A DNA stretch of 64,000 bases from assembly GCF_021025955.1 (NCBI RefSeq), contig NZ_JAJNCL010000009.1, positions 124,001 through 188,000 on the forward strand. The letters are read 5' to 3'. Below the pieces are notes generated by a model, which searched no databases, was not told where the DNA came from, and saw nothing but the letters and a program-made list of their open reading frames with translations. A program made the translations under genes and the position numbers. This document shows positions 9,159-17,005 of this stretch, piece by piece. Source of the DNA: Rhodococcus qingshengii. GTDB lineage: Bacteria; Actinomycetota; Actinomycetes; Mycobacteriales; Mycobacteriaceae. Position 1 is the stretch's first letter, and every line of letters begins with the position of its first letter.

Positions 9159-10643
9159 CTATTCGGGCACAATTTCAGCCAAGACGCCCTCGGCGCTGCG
9201 GGCAGCAACCAGGCAGGCGCGCGAGGTGAATCTGTCGAATAGCGGATGTCTGGACAACTCGCGCCATCGCCGGACGGCCGCGGTAGCCCGCGCACGCTGC
9301 ACCTCCGGCGATTCTTCCGGTTCGCAGCCCAGTCGGTCGCTGGCCCGGATTCCGTAGCCACCGATCAGCCTTTGCAGTTGTGCCAGGTCGTCGGGTGGCA
9401 GATCTGTGTGTACCGAACGAAGTCGCCCGAGCAGGCGAAGTTCGTGGAAGCCGTGAACATCGGCAAGCAACCGTTGCGCCTCCGCCGCGATCTGATCGCC
9501 TTCCTCACTCGGATCGGCCTCGAGTATCCTGCCCAGCGTCACCAGCGCAGTGTGCGATTTCAGTTGATCTGCCCGCTGCCCGAATTGAACGTCGATCACC
9601 TGACGCAGTTCATCGAGGCCGCTTCGCTCCAGCAATTCGGCGGCCAGAGACGGTGAATCAGTGGCCCCCAGCTTGATCGACGTCACGGCGAGGCGAATTC
9701 CGAAGAGCCCGAACCGATCGGCCAACTGCGCCCGCATCGCCGCATCGACCGGGAGTGGACTGTCCTGCCTGGCAAAACGATCCGCGGAGAGCAGTGCCAG
9801 GCTCAGATCCTCGGATGGAACCTGCGCGAGCGCCGAGAAGGCCGCGAACTCGCTCTGCCTCATCGTCCGAGCAGCGAGCGCGAGCAGACCTGCCACCGGA
9901 ACCACCGACTGGCACAGGCCCGTTCGCTCCAACTCCTCGGCGAATCGTGCCGCGACGTCCTTCGCCGAAGACAACGCGTCGAGCCTGCCTGCGCCGACCT
10001 CGTCGGCACGCGAGAGAACACCGATCACTCCGAGCGGCCCGGATTCTCCGCCCACGTGATCCGCGATCTTCCCGAGAAACTGCATGTCACTGGCGTTCAG
10101 GGCCCGCAGAAGATAGACCACTGCATCCGCGCCCGGTGCCCCGCCGTCAGGAACAAGCATGTCCCAGGTGCGGGCCGAAACCTCGGTCGAGAGCGACGAG
10201 GTACCCGGTGTGTCGATGATCGTCGTACGAGCCAAAGCCGAAGACGGCCAGTCGACGTCGATGCGGTCCACCGAGCCTGCGGTGTACTCGCCCAGATCGA
10301 AGGTGAGCCTGCCGTCGCGGCGCGTCACCGGCACGTTGAACTCGGCGCCGTTCTCGGCCGTCGCGGTCACCTGCGGCGTTGTCCCGTTCCGATACCAGGT
10401 GACGACGCGCGTGCACTCGGTCGCGTCGGTTGGCGCTATATCCTGTCCGACGAGCGAATTGAGCAGCGTCGACTTACCCGCCTTGAGGGAACCGGCGAGC
10501 GCCACCCGGAGTGGCTCGTCGAGCCTGGCCGCACATTCTTCCAACTGGGCGCGCGTCTGTGGTTGATCGGCGTAGACCCGTCTGGCGTGATCGATCAGTG
10601 CGTGTGCCGACTCCACAGCGGTCACGGCGGTCACGGCATTCAT
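9159..10643 (-). CDS. iniC: Dynamin-like GTPase IniC
   Basis: This is the second dynamin-like GTPase of the isoniazid-inducible iniBAC operon (494 residues; the mycobacterial protein is of similar size). The GTPase domain is near the N-terminus: P-loop GSLKAGKS at 51-58, a switch-I Thr in DATECTRVV (about 73-80) and G3 IIDTPG with Asp144. The rest is helical with no obvious transmembrane paddle, unlike IniA. Mycobacterial IniA/IniC are cell-envelope stress proteins linked to isoniazid and ethambutol tolerance, and IniA remodels membranes; IniC may be its partner. It overlaps iniA by 4 bp (ATGA), so production is coupled. Confidence 0.88.
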   Translation of the reverse strand: MNAVTAVTAVESAHALIDHARRVYADQPQTRAQLEECAARLDEPLRVALAGSLKAGKSTLLNSLVGQDIAPTDATECTRVVTWYRNGTTPQVTATAENGAEFNVPVTRRDGRLTFDLGEYTAGSVDRIDVDWPSSALARTTIIDTPGTSSLSTEVSARTWDMLVPDGGAPGADAVVYLLRALNASDMQFLGKIADHVGGESGPLGVIGVLSRADEVGAGRLDALSSAKDVAARFAEELERTGLCQSVVPVAGLLALAARTMRQSEFAAFSALAQVPSEDLSLALLSADRFARQDSPLPVDAAMRAQLADRFGLFGIRLAVTSIKLGATDSPSLAAELLERSGLDELRQVIDVQFGQRADQLKSHTALVTLGRILEADPSEEGDQIAAEAQRLLADVHGFHELRLLGRLRSVHTDLPPDDLAQLQRLIGGYGIRASDRLGCEPEESPEVQRARATAAVRRWRELSRHPLFDRFTSRACLVAARSAEGVLAEIVPE

Positions 10644-12502
10644 GCGTTGGTCACCTTTGCCGAAGCGGGAGTTTCGCCGATCAGCGTTCCGGCAACGGCG
10701 TCGAGTTCCGCGACGACGCGCATATCGGTCTCCAGACGCTTGATACGAGCGGCATGTTCGCTCGACTCCAACTGCGCGGCTTCCTGCGTGGCGCGAAGGG
10801 ATTCGTTGATCGAGCGCAGCGCCTGCTCGGCGATGTCGGTGAAGTGATCACGCAACAGCCGCTGCACCAGGCGGAGGCGATCCTTCGACTCCTTGCCCAC
10901 CTGGAAACTGACGTCGTCGGCGAACCGTCGGATAGCCGCTTTCGCCTCAGCCCGACGCTTGAGCACCTGGGCCTGCTTGTCTTCACGATAAGCCTTGGTA
11001 CCCAGCAGGACCCCGGCGCCGATGGAGATCGGGTTGACCAGAGCCATGCCCATCATCGTGGTGATCAAGCCGAACATCAGAACGCCACCGTACGAGCCGC
11101 GCATACCGACCAGGACCTTTTGAGTGATGCCGATTCGTCCGGATTCGAGATCCGACAATGCGCCGACCGGTTCCAGGAAACCGTCGGTGTCGGCAACGTC
11201 GAGATGCGGTAGCGCGACGTCGCCGGTCTCCGCAAAGTGCTGTGCCACAACTTCTGCCAACCACTGCGCACGGTCGTGAGCCCACACGAAGTTGTCACCG
11301 ATCGCGGTGGCGATCTCCTGCTCGAGCCACTCCCCCACTACGTCCCAGTCCTTACCGGGATCACCTTCGTCGACCGTCTCCTCGGCCTGGCGGGTAACCC
11401 GGCGCAACCGGTCCCGGAGGTCGTGATCGATGTCGGCGGCGAGGTCCGCGATGCCGTCGCCGAGGCTCTGTTGCCAGAGCGAGGTCTTCTTATGCAGTTC
11501 CTCGGCCGCTGCCCGGGCGCGCTGCAGACCCGCGACCGCCGCCTGTGCCGTCGACGGATCCTTCAGCGCCGCAAGCTCACTGCCCATCTCCAACGTCAGA
11601 TGCGCTGCCGCAGAACGCACGTCCATCGCTACCGCGCGTCGAGTGTTCGATTCGGCACGCGCAACGACGTTGTCCCGCAGGAACTGATAGAGGTCCAGGA
11701 AGCCTGATTCCGCTTCGAGTTCTTTGTCCCCCAGCCTCAGCGCGTGCGAGCGCAGTACCGAGGAGATCGGAATGAGTGGCAGGTCCAACCCGGCGCGCTG
11801 GAGGTGTCCGCGGTCGGCGTCGAGGATCTGCCGCCAGTGCGGGTACAGATCGGTCTTGCTGATCAGCCCGGCCACCGCAGGACACAGATTGACGACCTGG
11901 CGGATGAATCCAAGCTCGGGTTCGGTGAACTCCTGGCTGGAGTCCGACAAAACCAACACGGCATCGGCCGCGGTGATCAACCCCAATGTTCCTGCAGCAT
12001 GAGGATTTCCATGACCACCCACGCCGGGGGTGTCGATCAGCACCAAACCGTCGGCCAACAGCGGACTGGGAACACCGACCTCGACGCGCAAGACCTCACG
12101 CCCTTCGGCGCGAGGTGTGGCCGGGGTGATCCCCATGAGTTCTTCGAGCGGAAGTGGTACCCGGATGGGCGCCGCGCCCGGATCGGCGAGAATCAGTTCG
12201 GCAACCGCGGTCTCCGCGTACTGCACGACCGTCGCCACGGCAGTGGTCTCGTCGTCACCGACCGAGCAGACGTCGATGCCGAGCAGCGAATTGACGAACT
12301 GGCTCTTGCCCTGTTTGAGGGGGCCGACCACCACGATACGAATACGCGGGTCGTTGACTCTAACCTGGGCGTTCTCGAGTCGCCGCACCAGATCCGTGCG
12401 CCCGAAATCCTTCGCCACTACAGCTGTTCGTTCGAGCAACGACGCCGTCGACGACGCGACGCGCGCCTTCCGGTGGCTTACCTGACTCGCTGAATCACTC
12501 AT
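10640..12502 (-). CDS. iniA: Dynamin-like GTPase IniA
   Basis: This 620-residue bacterial dynamin-like protein is thought, from mycobacterial work, to fuse or stabilise plasma membrane under cell-wall stress. The motifs are complete: G1 GPLKQGKS (60-67), G2 Thr in DDETTAVAT (about 83-91), G3 DTPG (157-160) and G4 SKTD (215-218). A long helical neck and trunk follow. A hydrophobic hairpin at about residues 472-499 (GVLMFGLITTMMGMALV, then ISIGAGVLLG) is the membrane-inserting paddle. It lies between iniB (123-bp gap containing a hairpin) and iniC (4-bp overlap). The protein matches the family in length and all catalytic motifs. Confidence 0.92.
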   Translation of the reverse strand: MSDSASQVSHRKARVASSTASLLERTAVVAKDFGRTDLVRRLENAQVRVNDPRIRIVVVGPLKQGKSQFVNSLLGIDVCSVGDDETTAVATVVQYAETAVAELILADPGAAPIRVPLPLEELMGITPATPRAEGREVLRVEVGVPSPLLADGLVLIDTPGVGGHGNPHAAGTLGLITAADAVLVLSDSSQEFTEPELGFIRQVVNLCPAVAGLISKTDLYPHWRQILDADRGHLQRAGLDLPLIPISSVLRSHALRLGDKELEAESGFLDLYQFLRDNVVARAESNTRRAVAMDVRSAAAHLTLEMGSELAALKDPSTAQAAVAGLQRARAAAEELHKKTSLWQQSLGDGIADLAADIDHDLRDRLRRVTRQAEETVDEGDPGKDWDVVGEWLEQEIATAIGDNFVWAHDRAQWLAEVVAQHFAETGDVALPHLDVADTDGFLEPVGALSDLESGRIGITQKVLVGMRGSYGGVLMFGLITTMMGMALVNPISIGAGVLLGTKAYREDKQAQVLKRRAEAKAAIRRFADDVSFQVGKESKDRLRLVQRLLRDHFTDIAEQALRSINESLRATQEAAQLESSEHAARIKRLETDMRVVAELDAVAGTLIGETPASAKVTNA

Positions 12503-12538
12503 GAGCTACGTTGACCCGCAATTCTTCCCGACTCGAAT

Positions 12539-12577
12539 ATCCGGCCCTGCGAACGCATAGCGCACGCAGGGCCGGAT
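12539..12577 (-). terminator. Hairpin between iniB and iniA, possible partial terminator
   Basis: A 13-bp perfect stem (ATCCGGCCCTGCG, 12539-12551, with 12565-12577) and a 13-nt loop lie in the 123-bp gap after iniB and end 36 bp before the iniA start. On the minus strand the stem is followed by ATATTCGAG rather than a clean U tract, so read-through is likely. It could attenuate transcription so that iniB is made in excess over the GTPases, or protect the iniB 3' end. Confidence 0.6.
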
Positions 12578-12625
12578 TTGTTACATCAGGTCATTTTGAC
12601 CGACTTCAGTTCCTGCGTCAGCAGA

Positions 12626-14935
12626 TCAGGGATGCAGGTGATCGACAACCGCAACCGGGTCGATGTGATCGACCGGTGCTGCAACCGAATCCTCGGCGAA
12701 GAGCGAGTGTTCGGTATCGGCGCTCAGGCCCGAAGCGGAACCCGAACCGAAAGCGTCGGTCGCATCGATCGACGACCACGGGTTCAACGCACCGGTCAAC
12801 GAGCTCGTCAGGTCGGACACTCCGCTGACCGCTCCACCGAGAGATCCACCCAGGTCAGCGACTCCACCGCCGCCAACGGTACCGCCACCGTCGACGGTGC
12901 CACCGGCAGCGGCGGTTGCGTCTGCTCCGATCGAACCGGTCACGTCGGTGACTGCCCCGACGGCTCCGCCGGCTCCGACGGCTCCGCCGAGGGATCCACC
13001 GAGGTCAGTGACACCGTTCAGTGCACCGCCGAGCGACCCACCCAAGCCGGCCGCCGCGTTCGTGGCTGCATCGAGACCTGCGGTTGCGTCCAGACCTGCT
13101 GTTGCGTCCAGAGCGCCGCCCACCGTTGCTCCGAGATCGCCGGTCACAGCGCCGAGGTTCAGGCCGTCCGCCGCGATGCTTCCGAGGTCGACTGAAGGCA
13201 GTTCAGCGGAGATCGGGCCGAGGTTCACTGCGCCGAGGTCGACGGAAGGCATATCGGCGCCGATCGCACCGGTATCGATTCCGCCGATGTTCAGTGCCGT
13301 GTCCAGCGCTCCACCGAGGGCCCCTTCGGCACCGACAATGCTGTCGAGAGAGCCGCCCAATCCGGCCCCGAGGCCTGCGCCCAGTGCACCGTCGAGCGCG
13401 CCGGCGAGGTCTGTACCCACCGAACCGACAGCACCCAGGCCGCCTGCACCTGCGAGAGCGGTGTCGAGAGCCGCCGCCACACCGGCAGCCAAGCCTGCTT
13501 CGCCGCCCAGGCCGAGTGCACCACCGAGGTCGATTCCGGTAAGTCCGCCTGCGCCCAGTGCTGCGTCGAGTGCGCCGCCGAGGCCGCCCGCGAGCCCGGC
13601 ATCAACGCCGAGTGCCGAACCGAGGACGCCTTCGAGGGCCGTCGACAGATTCGCGCCGCCGCCCAGAGCCGCCGCGAGGTCGGCGCCGAGTCCGCCTTCG
13701 ATGTCGAGTGCTCCCCCGAGCAGTCCGCCGAGTGCGCCGCCCAGGTCGGCTCCGACCGTTCCGCCGGCACCGAGAGCGCCGGAGAGTGCCGCGCTGAGCT
13801 GCGCGCCGAGGTCTGCGCCGCCGCCGAGCACTGCGTCGAGGTCGAGTCCGCCGCCGAGGCCCAGTGCTGCGTCGAGTGCTCCGCCGAGTGCAGTTTCCAA
13901 GCCTCCACCGACGCCGAGTGCTCCGCCGAGGGCGCCGCTGAGTGCAGCACCAAGATCGAGCCCGCCCGCGATATCCGTGAGGACACTGACGTCGGTGATC
14001 GCGCCGAGAACGCCGCCGAGCGATGCACCCAGATCGGCGCCGATCGTGCCGCCTGCTCCCAGGACACCGGAGAGCGCGCCGGACAATGCCGTGCTGAGGT
14101 CACCCGTCAGAGCGCCGGCCAGGTCCAGGCCGCCGCCGAGGGCAAGGGCGGATTCCAGTGCTCCGGTCAGGCTTGCACCCAATTCGCCGCCGATGTCGAG
14201 AAGACCACTGAGGTCCGCTGCGCCGCCGAGGAGTCCACCGAGAGCCAGTCCGAGGTCGGCTCCGAGGTCGCCACCGATGGCGAAGACGGGTGCGAGGGCT
14301 CCGCTGAGCCCTGCCGTCAGGTCGAGTCCGCCGACTGCGCCGATTGCTGCGTCGAGCGCTGCTCCCAGTTCCGCGGTCAGGCCGCCGGTCACTCCGAGCG
14401 CGCCGCCCAGAGCCGCGCTGAGCTGTGCACCGAGGTCGAGTGCGCCGCCGAGATCGAGTGCGCCGCCGAGGCCGAGGCCGGCTTCGATCACGGCGCCGAA
14501 GGCTGCACCGAGGTCGGCACTGATCTCGCCGCCGATGGCAAGCGCAGCACTGAGGGCTGCCGCGAAGTCGCCGACCAGATCGAACTGGCCGCCGAGGGCG
14601 CCGCCGACTCCGAGGCCCGCGCCGGCGCCGAGACCCAGGCTGCCCCCCAGACCGCCACCGAGACCACCGGTGAGTCCACCACCGATTCCGAGTCCGCCAC
14701 CGATCGCACCGGCAGCGGACGCGCCGGCGTTGACGATCGCGGACAGGTCGGCGCCGCCACCGGCAAAGAGTCCGGACTCGGCGACCAGCGGAGCAACAGC
14801 GACGATGTCGGCGGGGCTGACGTCGCACAGACCTGCAGCGTTGAGAGCCTCGGTCGGGTTGGCGCAGTAGTTGGCAGCTGCCTCGTCGTCGCGAAGTAGC
14901 CCGAGGATGAATTCGAGTACGGCGTTCGTTGCCAT
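12626..14935 (-). CDS. iniB: IniB-like glycine/alanine/leucine-rich protein
   Basis: This is the first gene of the iniBAC operon. The start is ATG 14935 (MATNAVLEF), with AGGAG seven bases upstream, giving 769 residues; longer in-frame starts lack a ribosome-binding site. The N-terminal domain of about 60 residues (VLEFILGLLRDDEAAANYCANP, given here as VLEFILGLLRDD then EAAANYCANP; ALNAAGLCDVSPADIVAVAP) matches the conserved IniB N-terminal domain. The remainder is an irregular Gly/Ala/Leu repeat (GGALG, LGAQLSAALG, GADLG), with no signal peptide or transmembrane helix. It ends in an acidic, His-containing tail (DHIDPVAVVDHLHP). Mycobacterial IniB is also Gly/Ala-rich but shorter (about 480 residues, from memory). 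Its function is unknown; a structural or scaffold role in the envelope is only a guess. Confidence 0.85.
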   Translation of the reverse strand: MATNAVLEFILGLLRDDEAAANYCANPTEALNAAGLCDVSPADIVAVAPLVAESGLFAGGGADLSAIVNAGASAAGAIGGGLGIGGGLTGGLGGGLGGSLGLGAGAGLGVGGALGGQFDLVGDFAAALSAALAIGGEISADLGAAFGAVIEAGLGLGGALDLGGALDLGAQLSAALGGALGVTGGLTAELGAALDAAIGAVGGLDLTAGLSGALAPVFAIGGDLGADLGLALGGLLGGAADLSGLLDIGGELGASLTGALESALALGGGLDLAGALTGDLSTALSGALSGVLGAGGTIGADLGASLGGVLGAITDVSVLTDIAGGLDLGAALSGALGGALGVGGGLETALGGALDAALGLGGGLDLDAVLGGGADLGAQLSAALSGALGAGGTVGADLGGALGGLLGGALDIEGGLGADLAAALGGGANLSTALEGVLGSALGVDAGLAGGLGGALDAALGAGGLTGIDLGGALGLGGEAGLAAGVAAALDTALAGAGGLGAVGSVGTDLAGALDGALGAGLGAGLGGSLDSIVGAEGALGGALDTALNIGGIDTGAIGADMPSVDLGAVNLGPISAELPSVDLGSIAADGLNLGAVTGDLGATVGGALDATAGLDATAGLDAATNAAAGLGGSLGGALNGVTDLGGSLGGAVGAGGAVGAVTDVTGSIGADATAAAGGTVDGGGTVGGGGVADLGGSLGGAVSGVSDLTSSLTGALNPWSSIDATDAFGSGSASGLSADTEHSLFAEDSVAAPVDHIDPVAVVDHLHP

Positions 14936-15095
14936 GGCGGGTTCTCCTGAAGTTCGTTGACCGTGATGTTGCCGGTGGGATGTTGCCGGTGCTCCGGAAA
15001 CTGGTGCGCTGCCAGAGGTAGCGAGTGGAATCAACGCTAAGAACTTTTGCGACCGGGGCCAACGGGGAGCATCCCCCTCTTCTGCGGGGGCGGAG

Positions 15096-15166
15096 GGGGA
15101 AGTCCCCTACGGGCCACGACTGGCCTGGTTAGGGGATTTGCCCCGATTAGGGGATCGGCCCCCTAC
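15096..15166. promoter_or_regulatory. Cluster of TAGGGG/CCCCTA elements between iniB and the divergent Hsp70-like/luxR genes
   Basis: The 334-bp divergent intergenic region (14936-15269) contains four copies of one hexamer in both orientations: CCCCTA 15104-15109, TAGGGG 15130-15135, TAGGGG 15148-15153 and CCCCTA 15160-15165. The middle pair forms an 18-bp-period direct repeat of TTAGGGGAT (15129-15137, 15147-15155). Further G/C-run tracts occur at 15063-15100. Multiple oriented half-sites are typical of LuxR/MalT-type activators, and such a regulator is encoded two genes away, so this is the best candidate site for control of both operons. No convincing -10 was assigned. Confidence 0.55.
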
Positions 15167-15269
15167 TTCGTCGGCGCGCCTCCAATCCGGTAACGATCTT
15201 GGTCCTGAAACCGACATCGCAGACAACCGCGACAGTCCTTCTGTCGCCCACGACCAGGGGAGTTCGTTC

Positions 15270-16991
15270 ATGGCGGCAGGGCTCGGCATCAGCATCGGTT
15301 CGGCCACTCTCGTAGCTGTCAGCGACGGCTCAACCGGTGAAGCGCAACAGGTCCGCTTACCCAGTGCACTGCAATTGGACGACGGATCCGTCATCACCGG
15401 ATTTGTCGAGCGCGTCGGAGACCCGATTCCGATACTTGCCGCCGACGGCACCGAGTACCGCGGCGAGGATCTCGCGGCAACAGCGGTAGGCGCGCTCGTC
15501 GGCCAGGCGGGCGGCGACGAAGGGCCAACGGTCGTCCTGGCTCACCCTGTGGGGTGGAACCGCCACACAGCACGCACCATGGAGTCCGCGCTGGATGACG
15601 CCGGGGTTCACGGGGCGACTCTCGTCACCGAACCCGCGGCCGTCATGGCGTGGCTCGCCGCTTCCGGAACTGTTGTCAACGACGGTCTGACCGTCGTCTA
15701 CGACCTCGGCGCCCGTTCGCTCGACGTCACGATGATGTCCACCACCGGCGGACGAAGCGAGATCTTCGGAAAGCCTCTGCGCAGCGAGGACATCGGCGGC
15801 GACGAATTCGATCACCTCGTCACCGTGCACCTGCTCGATGCGGTGTCGGATCACTTCGCAGCCCTTGATCCCTTTGCTCCTCAGACGATTGAAGCGCTGG
15901 AAACTCTGCGCGAGCATGCTCGTGCGGCCAAGGAGAAACTTTCCACCGAGACGGAAACCGTTGCCCCCGTGGCACTTCCCGGCGCCGTCAGCGACGTTCG
16001 TCTCGTTCGTTCCGAGCTCGAGGATCTGATTCGCCCCGCCCTCACCGAATCGGTGGCCTTGGTTCGCGAAAGTCTGCGATCTGCAGGCGTCGAGTCCAGC
16101 GATGTCAATCAGGTTGTTCTGGCGGGCGGAAGCTCGTCCATTCCCCTTGTCGCCGAACTACTGTCTGCGGAGCTTCGTGTTCCGGTGATCGCCGACGCCG
16201 ATCCGGCGTCGTGCGCGGCGTCCGGCGCAGCGACGCTGGCTGCAGAATTGACAGCCACCACGGCACTCGCTGTCCCTGTTGTCCCCGCCGAGCCCACCCG
16301 CAAGCCCGCACCGGTTCCGGCCTTCTCCACTCCGCTCCTTGCCGAGCCGACCGAGGAAGAGAACACGGCGACTCGACGCTCGTCGAGGGTGGGCGTCGTT
16401 GCTGCGGTGGTTGGTGCATTCATCGTGCTCGCCGCAGGCGGGCTCGGAATCGGAACAGCCATGGACAAGATCAACGTCCCGTCCAGTTCGGCGAACACCA
16501 CCAACGAGTCCACCTCCTCGACTGCATCGACCACCGCAGGCTCTACTCCCGGCAGCACCACGGCAGCCGAAGCGGCAGGCACCGGATCCACGACTGCGAA
16601 CAACGGAACTCAGAACAATCAGCCGGGTTCTCCTGCCGGCGCAGGCGGCTCCACGACGGCACCAGGGGCAGTTCCGGTTGCCGGGGCACCAACTGGATCT
16701 GCGCCCGCACCGGGCGAGACCGCCCAGTCGGCGCCTGCACCTGCCGCACCCGGCGCCCCGGCGCCCGCACCGGCTCCCGCCCCGGCACCAGCGCCCGCGC
16801 CCGCACCTGGAGCTGGCGTCGGAACCGGCATCGGTGATGCTGCGACCGGCATCGGCAACGGAGTCGGCGGTTTGGTCGACGGCGTCGGGAACGGCGTCGG
16901 CGGCGTGGTCGGAGGTCTCGGAAACGTCGTCGGTGGTGTCGGAAACGTGGTCGGTGGTGTCGTCGGCGGCGTCACCGCGCCGATCCGCTGA
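15270..16991 (+). CDS. Membrane-anchored Hsp70-like protein with Pro/Ala and Gly/Val tail
   Basis: The start is ATG 15270 with AGGGGAG upstream, giving 573 residues. Residues 1-350 form an actin/Hsp70-fold ATPase: phosphate-1 GLGISIGSATLVAV, connect region VTEPAAVMAWLA, phosphate-2 VVYDLGARSLDVTMMS, DIGGDEFDHLV, and adenosine motif VVLAGGSSSIPLVAELL. There is no substrate-binding domain. A Pro-rich linker leads to one transmembrane helix (about 372-396), then a Ser/Thr-rich segment (about 405-450), an Ala-Pro repeat (PAPAPAPAPAP, about 490-512) and a C-terminal Gly/Val repeat (GVGNGVGGVVGG, about 520-570). So an intracellular ATPase head carries an extracytoplasmic wall-type tail. It diverges from iniB and sits 14 bp before the LuxR gene, so a sensing or scaffolding role in the ini response is plausible but unproven. 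Confidence 0.82.
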   Translation: MAAGLGISIGSATLVAVSDGSTGEAQQVRLPSALQLDDGSVITGFVERVGDPIPILAADGTEYRGEDLAATAVGALVGQAGGDEGPTVVLAHPVGWNRHTARTMESALDDAGVHGATLVTEPAAVMAWLAASGTVVNDGLTVVYDLGARSLDVTMMSTTGGRSEIFGKPLRSEDIGGDEFDHLVTVHLLDAVSDHFAALDPFAPQTIEALETLREHARAAKEKLSTETETVAPVALPGAVSDVRLVRSELEDLIRPALTESVALVRESLRSAGVESSDVNQVVLAGGSSSIPLVAELLSAELRVPVIADADPASCAASGAATLAAELTATTALAVPVVPAEPTRKPAPVPAFSTPLLAEPTEEENTATRRSSRVGVVAAVVGAFIVLAAGGLGIGTAMDKINVPSSSANTTNESTSSTASTTAGSTPGSTTAAEAAGTGSTTANNGTQNNQPGSPAGAGGSTTAPGAVPVAGAPTGSAPAPGETAQSAPAPAAPGAPAPAPAPAPAPAPAPAPGAGVGTGIGDAATGIGNGVGGLVDGVGNGVGGVVGGLGNVVGGVGNVVGGVVGGVTAPIR

Positions 16992-17005
16992 CCGGCAGGC
17001 TTTCG

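Noticed and set aside
12897..14870. A 657-residue Ala/Pro/Ser-rich frame antisense to iniB
   Set aside because: It is the shadow of the Gly/Ala repeat. The sense frame has the IniB N-terminal domain and a good ribosome-binding site.
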